DNA of 64,000 nt. Origin: Oscillospiraceae bacterium (GTDB taxonomy: Bacteria > Bacillota > Clostridia > Oscillospirales > Acutalibacteraceae). This document shows, piece after piece, positions 17,138 through 24,628 of this stretch. The notes beneath the pieces are model-generated. The model was given only the letters and a program-made list of their open reading frames with translations, ran no database searches and was not told where the DNA came from. The stretch's first letter is position 1. The number at the start of each line of letters is the position of its first letter. Position numbers and translations under genes: made by a program. Location of the stretch: contig SVOI01000003.1 in assembly GCA_015066465.1 (NCBI GenBank), positions 1 through 64,000 on the forward strand, in the 5' to 3' direction.

Positions 17138-18232
17138 ATGGAAGGATTAGACAAGAAACCACAAATTAAAGCGTTGATTGAAAAAGGTAAGGCTACTGGT
17201 AAGCTTACCACTCACGAAATTGATGCTGTAATTCTCGAAATGGATTTTGATATTGAAGAACTCGACAAGCTCTATGAAACAGTCGAGAGCAACAATATTG
17301 AAATTATTGATGACCTCGGTGAAGAAATGCTCGATGCGCTTTCTTTCGACCTTGATGTTACAAAAAATGTTGAAGAAGAAGTTGCACCAGATGCAAAGAA
17401 CGTTGCTATTGATGACCCTGTAAAAGTTTATTTAAAAGAAATTGGTCGTGTGCCACTTTTAACTCCAGAAGAAGAAATTGAACTTGCTATGAGAATTACT
17501 TCTGATGACCAGGAAGCTAAAAAGCGTCTTTCAGAAGCAAACCTTCGTCTTGTTGTTAGTATTGCAAAAAGATACGTTGGTCGTGGTATGCAGTTCTTAG
17601 ATTTAATTCAGGAGGGTAACTTAGGTCTTATTAAAGCAGTTGATAAATTCGATTACACAAAAGGCTTCAAGTTTTCAACTTACGCTACTTGGTGGATAAG
17701 ACAAGCAATTACACGTGCTATTGCAGACCAGGCAAGAACAATCCGTATTCCTGTTCATATGGTTGAAACAATCAACAAGGTTAAAAAGACAAATAGCCAG
17801 CTTCTTCACGAAAACGGCAGAGACCCAACTGCAGAAGAAATTGCAGCAAAATTAGATATGCCAGTTGATAAGGTTCGTGAAATCCTTCGTGTAGCACAAG
17901 AGCCAGTTTCTCTTGAAACACCAATCGGTGAAGAAGAAGACAGCCACTTGGGCGACTTTATTCCTGATGATGATGCACAAGCACCAGTTGATGCGGCATC
18001 AATGGCATTAATGCGCGAACAACTTTCAGATGTTCTTAAAACTCTCACCCCACGTGAAGCAAGAGTTTTAAGCCTTCGTTATGGTCTTGACGATGGTAAC
18101 CCAAAAACTCTTGAAGAAGTTGGTAAAGAATTCAACGTTACAAGAGAACGTATCCGTCAGATTGAAGCAAAAGCATTAAGAAAGCTTCGTCACCCAAGCA
18201 GAAGCAAAAAACTCAAGGACTTCCTTGATTAA
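17138..18232 (+). CDS. rpoD: Primary RNA polymerase sigma factor (sigma A)
   Basis: 364-residue housekeeping sigma factor. Region 1.1 is short and acidic. Region 1.2 contains [20 protein letters not shown]. Regions 2.1-2.4 contain [19 protein letters not shown] through [17 protein letters not shown], and region 3.0 [11 protein letters not shown]. Region 4 contains the helix-turn-helix ending [20 protein letters not shown]. It recognises TTGACA/TATAAT promoters, consistent with the promoters seen in this window. Length matches the Gram-positive SigA type. It is followed by a strong terminator. Confidence 0.98.
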   Translation: MEGLDKKPQIKALIEKGKATGKLTTHEIDAVILEMDFDIEELDKLYETVESNNIEIIDDLGEEMLDALSFDLDVTKNVEEEVAPDAKNVAIDDPVKVYLKEIGRVPLLTPEEEIELAMRITSDDQEAKKRLSEANLRLVVSIAKRYVGRGMQFLDLIQEGNLGLIKAVDKFDYTKGFKFSTYATWWIRQAITRAIADQARTIRIPVHMVETINKVKKTNSQLLHENGRDPTAEEIAAKLDMPVDKVREILRVAQEPVSLETPIGEEEDSHLGDFIPDDDAQAPVDAASMALMREQLSDVLKTLTPREARVLSLRYGLDDGNPKTLEEVGKEFNVTRERIRQIEAKALRKLRHPSRSKKLKDFLD

Positions 18233-18240
18233 TAATTTAT

Positions 18241-18274
18241 GTGGTTAGTTGAGAAATCAATTAACCACTCTTTT
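18241..18274 (+). terminator. Intrinsic terminator of the dgt-dnaG-rpoD cluster
   Basis: GTGGTTAGTTGA (18241-18252), loop GAAA, TCAATTAACCAC (18257-18268) with one G-T pair, followed by TCTTTTATT. Confidence 0.92.
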
Positions 18275-18291
18275 ATTATATTAAAATTTTT

Positions 18292-18316
18292 TGAGATATT
18301 TCTTTTTGAAATCGTA
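18292..18316 (+). promoter_or_regulatory. Candidate ECF-type autoregulatory promoter
   Basis: TGAGAT (18292-18297) and CGTA (18313-18316) are 15 bp apart with T-rich spacer, resembling the TGAAAC/CGTA pattern recognised by sigma-W-type ECF factors. It lies 36 bp before the TTG start of an ECF sigma gene. A sigma-A alternative (TTGAGA, 17 bp, GTACTA) has a poor -10. Confidence 0.45.
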
Positions 18317-18351
18317 CTAAATAGGTGTGGTGGTAAAGGAGATGATAAAAT

Positions 18352-18909
18352 TTGGAAGAAAATCAAATTATTCAGCTTTTCAATGAGCGCTCAGAAAAAG
18401 CGATAACAGAACTTTCAAATAAATATGGTTTTTTATGTAAAAGTATTGCCGAAAACATTTTGAAAAATAAACAAGATTCCGAAGAATGTGTAAACGACGC
18501 TTTCTTAGGTGTATGGAATTCAATACCACCACAAAATCCATCATCTTTAAAGGCATATGTTTTAAAAATTGTTCGTAATCAAGCAATAAAAAAGTATCAC
18601 TTTAACACCGCATTTAAGCGTAATAGTCAGTATGATGTAGCTTTAGATGAACTGTATGAATGTTTTTCTTGCTTTAATAATGTTGAAAGTGAATTGGATT
18701 CTCTTGAATTAACAAGATTAATTAATTCTTTTTTAAAGACATTATCTAAGAATGACAGAATTATGTTCATAAAACGGTACTGGTTTGCAATGTCTGTTAC
18801 AGAAATTGCAGAAGATTTAAATGTTAATAATCACTATGTATCTGTAAAACTTTCCAGAATCAGAGAAAGCTTAAAAAAGTATTTAGAAAAAGAGGGTTTT
18901 GATTTATGA
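18352..18909 (+). CDS. ECF-type RNA polymerase sigma factor
   Basis: 185-residue sigma-70 family protein with only regions 2 and 4. Region 2 spans DSEECVNDAFLGVWNSIPPQNPSSLKAYVLKIVRNQAIKKY, and region 4 spans LSKNDRIMFIKRYWFAMSVTEIAEDLNVNNHYVSVKLSRIRESLKKYL. The start is TTG with GGAG about ten nt upstream. It overlaps the following membrane protein gene by 4 bp (ATGA), the usual sigma/anti-sigma arrangement. It is predicted to drive its own operon and probably a small envelope-stress or surface regulon. The signal is unknown. Confidence 0.93.
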   Translation: MEENQIIQLFNERSEKAITELSNKYGFLCKSIAENILKNKQDSEECVNDAFLGVWNSIPPQNPSSLKAYVLKIVRNQAIKKYHFNTAFKRNSQYDVALDELYECFSCFNNVESELDSLELTRLINSFLKTLSKNDRIMFIKRYWFAMSVTEIAEDLNVNNHYVSVKLSRIRESLKKYLEKEGFDL

Positions 18910-19658
18910 AAAAAGAAATTATTTCAAAAAGTTTGAATGAAATTGACTCTGTTTATGTTGAAGAAGCAATGAATTTTTCCAGTAGTAAAAAGAGTAATAA
19001 ATTGATGTTTATAAAAATGCCACTTGTAGCTGTTATTTTAATTGTTCTTTTGTTTAGTACTATTGCGGCTGCTGGTATAAATATTTATCAGAATGCTTCA
19101 CAAATTAAATTTCAGGATGGCTCAAGCGTTCAGTTGTATGAAAATGTACCATTCAGAAAAATTCCTGACACAGCGGTTAAGTCTGATGAATATTCTAAAA
19201 TTCCTATGACTTTTGAGCAAGTTGCTGAAACGTTAGGCTTTAAGATTTTAAATTATAAGGATGCCTTTGAAAATGAAATTAATTATTCAACCAGCCTAAA
19301 TAAAAATGGAAGTGTTGCAGTTGTTGATTTATGGTGGGCATCATTTTTGAAAGAAAGTGAAGAGAAGTATGCAACTTATTCTGCAAGAATTCTTAATGAA
19401 AATGCAGATGAAGGTTATGTTTATCCGTTTATTGAAGGTATTGACGCCGCAGGTGGAATGGAATATAATGAAACCTATAAAATTAATTCTTTAGATGTAG
19501 ATGCTGTTATTTACACAATAGGTAATTCTCCTTATGGTGAGAATGTGAGTGATGGTAGGGTATCAGTTCAATTTGTTTATGATAATGTGCTTTACAAATT
19601 GGATTTTTGGAATTATACAAATGATGAAATAAAAATAATTCTTGAAGAATTAGAATAA
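18906..19658 (+). CDS. Putative anti-sigma factor, single-pass membrane protein
   Basis: 250 residues: a cytoplasmic N-terminus of ~35 residues rich in K and S, one transmembrane helix at about 37-57 (MPLVAVILIVLLFSTIAAAG), and an extracellular domain of ~190 residues. The extracellular part resembles the DUF4367/DUF4179 type seen in Clostridial anti-sigma proteins (YKINSLDVDAVIYTIGNS; VQFVYDNVLYKLDFW). No zinc-binding ZAS motif is visible in the short N-terminus. Overlap with the ECF gene suggests co-translation and a 1:1 complex. Role inferred from position and topology. Confidence 0.7.
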   Translation: MKKEIISKSLNEIDSVYVEEAMNFSSSKKSNKLMFIKMPLVAVILIVLLFSTIAAAGINIYQNASQIKFQDGSSVQLYENVPFRKIPDTAVKSDEYSKIPMTFEQVAETLGFKILNYKDAFENEINYSTSLNKNGSVAVVDLWWASFLKESEEKYATYSARILNENADEGYVYPFIEGIDAAGGMEYNETYKINSLDVDAVIYTIGNSPYGENVSDGRVSVQFVYDNVLYKLDFWNYTNDEIKIILEELE

Positions 19659-19679
19659 AGTTTAATCTGGGGTAAGTTT

Positions 19680-20453
19680 ATGAAAGTAAAAAAATGTGTA
19701 ATAATAGTAGCGGCTTTTGTTGTATCAATTTCAATTATCGTAGGTGGTGTGATTTTTATGGATAACAAAAAAGAAACAGAGTTTTATAAAAGTCAACAAA
19801 TAAACTTGCCCAAAGATTTTACATATACCGCACATACCGGCTGTTGTGGTACTTCTGACAACTCTCTTGAAGCAATTAAAGTCGGCATTGAGCATGGTGC
19901 ACAAATTGTTGAATTTGATTTGTATTTCAATACCGAAAATATTGCGGTGCTTTCTCACGATGCACCAAAAGGGAATGAGGTAACACTCGACGAAGCATTT
20001 AAGTTAATAAGCACTTATGAAAACGTACAAGTTAACGTTGACGTAAAATTGTGTAATGATTATCTGCACGTTGTTTACAATTTAGCCGAAAAGTATAAAA
20101 TCACAAAAAGAGTTTTCTTTACTGGCATTAATGTTGAAGACATTGAAACAGTAAAAAAGGAATGCCCGACTGTTCCTTATTATCTTAATTACGAAGTAAA
20201 AAAAGAGAATAAACAAACCCCGGAATACCTTAACGACCTTGTAAAAATCGTAAAGGACAGCGGGGCAGTAGGGATTAATTTCAATAAAGATTCTGCAACT
20301 AAAGATTTAGTTGACACATTCCATAATAATGATTTACTTGTTTCAATCTGGACGGTTAACGAAGAAAAGGATATGTATAAAATTCTCTACTTCGCACCAG
20401 ATAACATTACAACAAGAAATCCTGATGTATTAAAAAAACTTTTAACTGATTGA
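19680..20453 (+). CDS. GDPD-like glycerophosphodiester phosphodiesterase, altered active site, membrane-anchored
   Basis: 257 residues with an N-terminal signal anchor (IIVAAFVVSISIIVGGVIF) and a GDPD-type TIM barrel facing outward. The HRG motif reads H52-T53-G54 and the ENT motif reads D60-N61-S62. The metal pair ExD (E78, D80) and the second histidine (H93, in LSHD) are kept. Loss of the HRG arginine and the ENT glutamate suggests altered activity. It lies 21 bp after the anti-sigma gene and may belong to that regulon. Its last 12 bp overlap the end of an opposing gene fragment. Family membership is good; catalysis on glycerophosphodiesters is doubtful. Confidence 0.8.
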   Translation: MKVKKCVIIVAAFVVSISIIVGGVIFMDNKKETEFYKSQQINLPKDFTYTAHTGCCGTSDNSLEAIKVGIEHGAQIVEFDLYFNTENIAVLSHDAPKGNEVTLDEAFKLISTYENVQVNVDVKLCNDYLHVVYNLAEKYKITKRVFFTGINVEDIETVKKECPTVPYYLNYEVKKENKQTPEYLNDLVKIVKDSGAVGINFNKDSATKDLVDTFHNNDLLVSIWTVNEEKDMYKILYFAPDNITTRNPDVLKKLLTD

Positions 20454-20681
20454 TTTCTGTTTACCACTATAATCAATTTCAGCGTTATCCCAATATATAA
20501 GCTCACTGACGGTTACGAATTCGTAGCCGTCATTTTTTAATTTCTCCAAAATCTTTCTTAACGCTTCGGGTGTGTTTTCAACCCCGTTATGAAATAAAAG
20601 AATTGACCCATTTTCTGTTTTAGTAACAACTCTTGAATACATTTCATCTACCGAAAGCTTCTTCCAGTCAAGAGAGTCAAC
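20442..20681 (-). pseudogene. Truncated 3' copy of the polysaccharide deacetylase gene
   Basis: On the minus strand this reads VDSLDWKKLSVDEMYSRVV through LIYWDNAEIDYSGKQKSIS, the C-terminal quarter of the deacetylase encoded at 22199-22981. The repeat aligns without gaps: 20457-20681 with 22235-22459 (225 bp, about 25 mismatches by eye). Only one mismatch falls in the 110 bp next to the breakpoint at 20681. Motif-bearing N-terminal parts (TFDAAW, HSDTH) are missing, so it cannot be active. Same orientation as the intact gene. Its stop codon lies inside the end of the GDPD-like gene. Confidence 0.88.
20457..20681. repeat. Left copy of 225-bp direct repeat (deacetylase 3' end)
   Basis: Partner is 22235-22459. 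Identity is graded: roughly 79% in the outer 115 bp and 99% in the inner 110 bp (20572-20681 versus 22350-22459). Sequence beyond 20681 is unrelated to the intact gene. Confidence 0.9.
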
Positions 20682-20699
20682 ATTATATATAAAAGTAAA

Positions 20700-20830
20700 G
20701 ACTTTTTATTTACAAAACATTACAATTCAGTATAATACAGAACAGTACACTAAAAAACAATGACAAAACACTACAATCCAACTTAGTACAATTCAAAGCA
20801 TTAAAAGACAGTACAATATAGGTGAATTGC
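20700..20830. repeat. Low-complexity ACA/TACAAT-rich tract
   Basis: Degenerate units such as TACAAT, TACAGT and AACACTAC recur through about 130 bp. The two predicted open frames crossing it (in opposite directions) look like composition artefacts. It sits between the truncated deacetylase copy and a DUF6291-like stub. Confidence 0.6.
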
Positions 20831-20854
20831 GATTGTATGCGATTGCATAAAAAA

Positions 20855-21013
20855 TCAAGAAGCATCAATGTGCTTCCTGGGTTCTTCTTCATCAAAAGCA
20901 TATTGGCAGAATGCTGTCATAATTTCTTTAACTTGTTCCGGTGTAGCATTATAAATCATGTCTTTATAATTGCTGTAAAAAATTGTGTTTTCAGGTTTCT
21001 TTATTTCTTTCAT
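20855..21013 (-). CDS. Short DUF6291-like stub (52 residues), probable mobile-element remnant
   Basis: On the minus strand an AAAGGA site precedes ATG at 21013 by 8 nt. The product opens MKEIKKPENTIFYSNYKDMI, continues with PEQVKEIMTAFCQYAFDEEEP, and stops after 52 residues. The FY...I...L-P-E...L..AI..Y.F.GE layout matches the N-terminus of DUF6291-type proteins found beside replication genes of phages and integrative elements. Full members are far longer, so this is likely a 3'-truncated remnant, although its start signals are intact. The DUF6291 match is from memory and needs a profile search. Confidence 0.45.
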   Translation of the reverse strand: MKEIKKPENTIFYSNYKDMIYNATPEQVKEIMTAFCQYAFDEEEPRKHIDAS

Positions 21014-21113
21014 AATAAAATCCTTTCGTGTATTTATTTATATTTCTTTTTGCAAGATAAGTATGAAAAATTAAAGCACAATATAAATTTTGTCATAACA
21101 TTTTTTAATTTGA

Positions 21114-21142
21114 TTTACATTATGAAATAAAAGTGTTATAAT
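21114..21142 (+). promoter_or_regulatory. Sigma-A promoter for the zinc-ribbon protein gene
   Basis: TTTACA (21114-21119) and TATAAT (21137-21142), 17 bp apart, 29 bp before the preferred ATG at 21172. Confidence 0.7.
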
Positions 21143-21171
21143 TACAGAAAACTGTGGGGGGAATGTTGTTT

Positions 21172-21819
21172 ATGAAATGTAAAAAATGTGGTTTAGAAAT
21201 AAATGAAAATATTAAGTATTGTGATAATTGTGGAAATAAAAATACTAATTATACTTATTTTTATATAGGCAAAACACCTATTAAGGTGAGTAAATTTTCA
21301 TTCTTTTTTTTGATGTTTTTTGGTGTTATTGTTTGGTTTGTAATTATGTTTTCGGTTATGTCAAATGATTTTAGTAATACAATAACTGAAACTACCTTGA
21401 GTGTAATTACAACTGAAAAGCAAAATCAAGATAAAGTTATAGAAGAAACACACATAACTTATGAAAATGCATTTAATTATGTTAAAAAGTGTGAAGATAA
21501 TATAATTAAAAATAATGATGGGGATTATAATAAGTTAAAAGAAAGTGCCGCAGAAAAAATAATTTATTCAGATGAGTATGCCCAACTTTATTGTTCGTAC
21601 TGGTCAGTTTTAGAAGAATATGAAGGTGAAAATGATTCTCGTTTTGGAAAATCGAAAATGCGATGGCAAGTTGATTATAGTAATGAAGAGTGGGTTAATT
21701 TGTTAAAAATAGCATTTGAAGAAAATGGTGAAAAAGCATTACAAGAAGAATATTCACGGATTTATAAAGAAGAGGTATTTCCTGCAGTTAAATATCGTTG
21801 GGAAAATGGAATTGATTAA
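21172..21819 (+). CDS. Zinc-ribbon membrane protein of unknown function
   Basis: About 215 residues. The N-terminus is a zinc ribbon (MKCKKCGLEINENIKYCDNCGNKN, two CxxC pairs), followed by one transmembrane helix (FSFFFLMFFGVIVWFVIMFSVM) and a soluble, acidic, probably helical domain. The frame opens at GTG 21154, but GGGGGGA ends at 21161 and favours the ATG at 21172 (spacing ~10). Strongly AT-rich, with its own promoter and terminator, within a stretch of mobile-element remnants, so it may be recently acquired cargo. Zinc-ribbon plus TM proteins are frequent in Clostridia and mostly uncharacterised. Confidence 0.75.
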   Translation: MKCKKCGLEINENIKYCDNCGNKNTNYTYFYIGKTPIKVSKFSFFFLMFFGVIVWFVIMFSVMSNDFSNTITETTLSVITTEKQNQDKVIEETHITYENAFNYVKKCEDNIIKNNDGDYNKLKESAAEKIIYSDEYAQLYCSYWSVLEEYEGENDSRFGKSKMRWQVDYSNEEWVNLLKIAFEENGEKALQEEYSRIYKEEVFPAVKYRWENGID

Positions 21820-21820
21820 A

Positions 21821-21855
21821 AAGATATGAGAGAAAAATCTCTCATATCTTTTTTT
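21821..21855 (+). terminator. Intrinsic terminator of the zinc-ribbon gene
   Basis: AAGATATGAGAGA (21821-21833), loop AAAA, TCTCTCATATCTT (21838-21850), then TTTTT. Confidence 0.93.
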
Positions 21856-21899
21856 GTTGATTTTTTGAGGTTTAAAATAATACATAAAAATCCATCTAA

Positions 21900-22206
21900 T
21901 TGATTTTTGATTTTACACAATAAATATTAGTGTGGAGTTTGTAAACTCCTGTCTGCAAGACCTTACTGACTTGTATGCAAGTCGTAGTAAGTCATATTTC
22001 TGCGAAATAAAAACAGTTCAATCATACTGATTTTATAGAGCAGAGATATGACCGCACTAAAAAGCACTGTTTCCCAGGTGCTTTTTAGTAAGGTTGCGGT
22101 AACATTTTCTCTTTCGTGTGTGTTGACGTTTCTTTGCTCTTACATATTAAGAGCAAAGGGGATTTTTGATATGAGCAATTATGCAATAATGGAAGAAATC
22201 AAGTGA
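21900..22206 (+). mobile_element. Structured leader and first codons of a MobV-type relaxase gene (element remnant)
   Basis: An apparent oriT/leader region followed by ATG at 22171 encoding MSNYAIM, then EEIK and a stop at 22206. MSNYAIM is the typical opening of Mob/Pre (MobV) relaxases of gut Firmicutes, and here the gene is cut after seven matching codons. Three inverted repeats precede it: GACTTG/CAAGTC at 21968-21983, ACTAAAAAGCAC/GTGCTTTTTAGT at 22056-22089 closed by ACCGC/GCGGT, and CTTTGCTCTT/AAGAGCAAAG at 22132-22158, next to the AAAGGGGA ribosome binding site. Identification rests on the short peptide and the layout, so confidence is moderate. Confidence 0.5.
22056..22089 (+). repeat. 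12-bp inverted repeat in the relaxase leader
   Basis: ACTAAAAAGCAC (22056-22067) and GTGCTTTTTAGT (22078-22089) around TGTTTCCCAG. Outer arms ACCGC (22051-22055) and GCGGT (22096-22100) can extend the stem across an AAGGTT bulge. A possible nick-site or secondary-structure element of transfer DNA. Confidence 0.6.
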
Positions 22207-22981
22207 TGGTTCTGCGATTGTTTTGGTCATTGACTTGCTTCCCTGTATGGTCAATTTTATAATTATCCCAATAAATCAATTCACTGACGGTTACGAATTT
22301 GTAGCCGTCATTTTTTAGTTTTTCTAAAATCTTTCTCAAAGCTTTCGGCGTGTTTTCAACCCCGTTATGAAATAAAAGAATTGACCCATTTTCTGTTTTA
22401 GTAACAACTCTCGAATACATTTCATCTACCGAAAGCTTCTTCCAGTCAAGAGAGTCAACTGACCACTGAATCATTTTCATATTCATACTTTCGGCAATTT
22501 CTATTGATTTGTTGTCGTAGTCGCCAGATGGTGCTCTAACTAATGTTACTTTTTCTTTTGTTATTGCTTCAATCTTTTTGTTGCATTCTTCAATTTCTTT
22601 AATAACTTCTTCGCGTGAAACCTTGCTGAATAATTTGTGAGTATCGGAGTGGTTTGCAATTTCGTGACCTGCTTCAAAAAATTTTTTTACGGCTTCAGGG
22701 TTATCGTCAATCCACGTGCCAAGAACAAAAATTGTTGCTTTCGCATTGTACTCATTTAAAATTTCAATTATTTCGTCTGTGTCTTCTGCACTCCAGGCGG
22801 CATCAAACGTAATCGAAACTTTCTTTTCATCTGTTTCAACACAGTAAATAGGTAGTCGTCTTATAGGGTTATCACTCTTAATTGTCATACCCATTATTGT
22901 AGAAAAACTTGTTACACTAAGTAAAAATATAACTGCAAGAATAAATACTGTATTTCTGTAGTTAATAACTAAACATTTCAT
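22199..22981 (-). CDS. Polysaccharide deacetylase (NodB/CE4 domain, PdaB-like)
   Basis: 260 residues with an N-terminal signal anchor (VFILAVIFLLSVTSFSTIMG) and a CE4 deacetylase domain outside the membrane. Motif 1 is TFDAAW (first D kept, second replaced by A, as in PdaB-like members), motif 2 is HSDTH, motif 3 is RAPSGDYD, and LLFHN is motif 5. It would remove acetyl groups from peptidoglycan or related glycans; PdaB-like proteins act in sporulation. ATG at 22981 follows GGGGG, which is shared with a terminator hairpin. The last ~11 codons (VNDQNNRRTIT) differ from the truncated copy and extend into the relaxase remnant. Confidence 0.9.
   Translation of the reverse strand: MKCLVINYRNTVFILAVIFLLSVTSFSTIMGMTIKSDNPIRRLPIYCVETDEKKVSITFDAAWSAEDTDEIIEILNEYNAKATIFVLGTWIDDNPEAVKKFFEAGHEIANHSDTHKLFSKVSREEVIKEIEECNKKIEAITKEKVTLVRAPSGDYDNKSIEIAESMNMKMIQWSVDSLDWKKLSVDEMYSRVVTKTENGSILLFHNGVENTPKALRKILEKLKNDGYKFVTVSELIYWDNYKIDHTGKQVNDQNNRRTIT
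22235..22459. repeat. Right copy of 225-bp direct repeat (inside intact deacetylase gene)
   Basis: Partner of 20457-20681; together they bracket about 1.55 kb containing the DUF6291-like stub, the zinc-ribbon gene and the relaxase leader. Confidence 0.9.
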
Positions 22982-22984
22982 AAA

Positions 22985-23018
22985 AAATCCCCCTGATGAA
23001 GTTTATTCATCAAGGGGG
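22985..23018 (-). terminator. Terminator hairpin overlapping the deacetylase ribosome binding site
   Basis: On the minus strand CCCCCTTGATGAA (23018-23006), loop TAAAC, TTCATCAGGGGG (23000-22989), then ATTTTTT and the ATG of the deacetylase. The stem has one bulged base. The GGGGG of the distal arm is the deacetylase Shine-Dalgarno sequence, so the structure can both end upstream transcription and hide the start site of the next gene. Confidence 0.75.
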
Positions 23019-23026
23019 TAGTCCTA

Positions 23027-24622
23027 TTATCTCAAATCCATAATTATTGCTTCTGCACATTTAATTCCGTCAACTGCGGCAGAAACAATGCCACCAGCGT
23101 AGCCTGCACCTTCACCACTTGGGAAAATTCCTTGTACCTTTGTTGTCTGGTAAAATTCATTTCTAAGAATTCTTATTGGTGAAGAGCTTCTTGATTCTGG
23201 TGCAGTGAGAACTGCATCGTAAAGATTGAAGCCGTTTAACTTGTTGTCAAAATCGTGAATTGCACCTGCAATAGTTTCTGTTACCTTATGTGGTAAAATT
23301 CTTCTTAAGTCAGATGGTACAACACCAGTAGGGCAACTCGGGTTTACAGAACCGAATTTTCTTGTAGGTGTATTTTTAAGAAAATCACCTAAAAGCTGAG
23401 CAGGGGCTGTGTAATCACCGCCACCTTCTTTAAATGCTTTTCTTTCAATTTCTCTTTGAAGATACATACCTGCAAGTGGGTGGTCTGAGTCAAAGGGTGG
23501 TTCAATTCCAACGAGTAAAGCACAGTTAGCGTTTTCTTTATCACGTGCATATTCACTCATTCCGTTAACTACCATTCCGCCTTCTTCAGAAGATGCCGCA
23601 ACAACTGTACCACCAGGGCACATACAAAACGTGTAAAGTCCACGCCCGTGTTCTGGGTGACACGCTAATTTGTAATCTGCATTAGGTAGAAGCGGAGAAT
23701 TATAAAACTTACCATACTGAGCTTTATTAATATGCTCTTGTGGATGCTCAATTCTTGTACCAACAGAAAACGGCTTTTGAGTGATTTCAAAATTCTTATT
23801 GTAAAGCATCTCAAAAGTATCTCTTGAAGAGTGACCAATTGCAAGAATTACCGCATCAGTTTCTTTATCGTAGCTACCAGTTTCATCGGTGTAAGAAATA
23901 CCTTGTAAAGCACCATTTGCAATTATTAAATCAGTAAGCTTTGTGTTGAATTTAACTTCGCCACCAAGGCGGATAACTTCTTCACGTAAATTTTTAACAA
24001 CAGTTTTTAATTTATCTGTACCAATGTGTGGGGTAGCAGAATAAAGAATTTCTTCGGGTGCGCCAAACTTTGTAAACTGAATGAACACCTCACGGCAACG
24101 AGGGTCTTTAATTCCTGTTGTGAGTTTACCATCAGAAAAAGTACCAGCACCACCTTCGCCAAACTGAACGTTTGACTCTGTGTCTAATTTATGCTCTGTC
24201 CAGAATGTGTCAACGCTTTTGGTTCTACTGTCAACGTCGCCACCACGTTCTAAAACAAGTGGGCGAAGTCCCGCTTTAGCAAGGGTTAAAGCGGCAAACA
24301 TACCCGCAGGGCCAAAGCCTACAACTACTGGTCTATATTTGGATTTACGTTTGTTTTCTGGTAAAACGTATTCATATTTCTGTGTTATAAAAGCCTTGTT
24401 CGGAAGAAAAGATGCAATAAGATTTTCTTCGTTTAAGTCAGTTTCAACATTCGCAGAGTAAACAAGAAAAATATTATCTTTTTTTCTTGAGTCAATTGAA
24501 CGTCTTGCAAGTGAAAAATCTTTAATATCACTTTCTTTTATTTTAAGAATTTTACTTACTTCTTTTCTTACTTCTATTTCTGTTGTGCCTAAAGGCATTT
24601 TAATTTCGTTAAGTCTTATCAT
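23027..24622 (-). CDS. FAD-dependent dehydrogenase (COG2509-type)
   Basis: 531-residue flavoprotein. The N-terminal ~95 residues form a small alpha/beta domain (IRLNEIKMPLGTTEIEVRKEVSKIL) typical of the COG2509 uncharacterised FAD-dependent dehydrogenases. Then comes the Rossmann dinucleotide motif VVVGFGPAGMFAALTLAKAG with LERGGDVDSR. FGEGGAGTFSDGKLTTG and the C-terminal GEGAGYAGGIVSAAVDG motif complete the FAD site. The physiological substrate is unknown. It starts 6 bp after the stop of another flavoprotein gene, and the two probably form one operon reading from 25855. Family assignment strong, function open. Confidence 0.88.
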   Translation of the reverse strand: MIRLNEIKMPLGTTEIEVRKEVSKILKIKESDIKDFSLARRSIDSRKKDNIFLVYSANVETDLNEENLIASFLPNKAFITQKYEYVLPENKRKSKYRPVVVGFGPAGMFAALTLAKAGLRPLVLERGGDVDSRTKSVDTFWTEHKLDTESNVQFGEGGAGTFSDGKLTTGIKDPRCREVFIQFTKFGAPEEILYSATPHIGTDKLKTVVKNLREEVIRLGGEVKFNTKLTDLIIANGALQGISYTDETGSYDKETDAVILAIGHSSRDTFEMLYNKNFEITQKPFSVGTRIEHPQEHINKAQYGKFYNSPLLPNADYKLACHPEHGRGLYTFCMCPGGTVVAASSEEGGMVVNGMSEYARDKENANCALLVGIEPPFDSDHPLAGMYLQREIERKAFKEGGGDYTAPAQLLGDFLKNTPTRKFGSVNPSCPTGVVPSDLRRILPHKVTETIAGAIHDFDNKLNGFNLYDAVLTAPESRSSSPIRILRNEFYQTTKVQGIFPSGEGAGYAGGIVSAAVDGIKCAEAIIMDLR

Positions 24623-24628
24623 TACAAA

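Noticed and set aside
20710..20901. 63-codon minus-strand open frame across the TACAAT-rich tract
   Set aside because: It is read through low-complexity repeats and is out of frame with the DUF6291-like stub.
20822..21130. 102-codon plus-strand open frame in the mobile-element scar
   Set aside because: Cys/Phe/Ile-rich translation without a ribosome binding site; the opposite strand has a better-supported short gene (20855-21013).
21900..22180. Riboswitch, group II intron or small RNA as an explanation for the three hairpins
   Set aside because: No aptamer core or intron domain V pattern was recognised; the hairpins lead directly into a relaxase-like start codon, so a transfer-gene leader explains them better.
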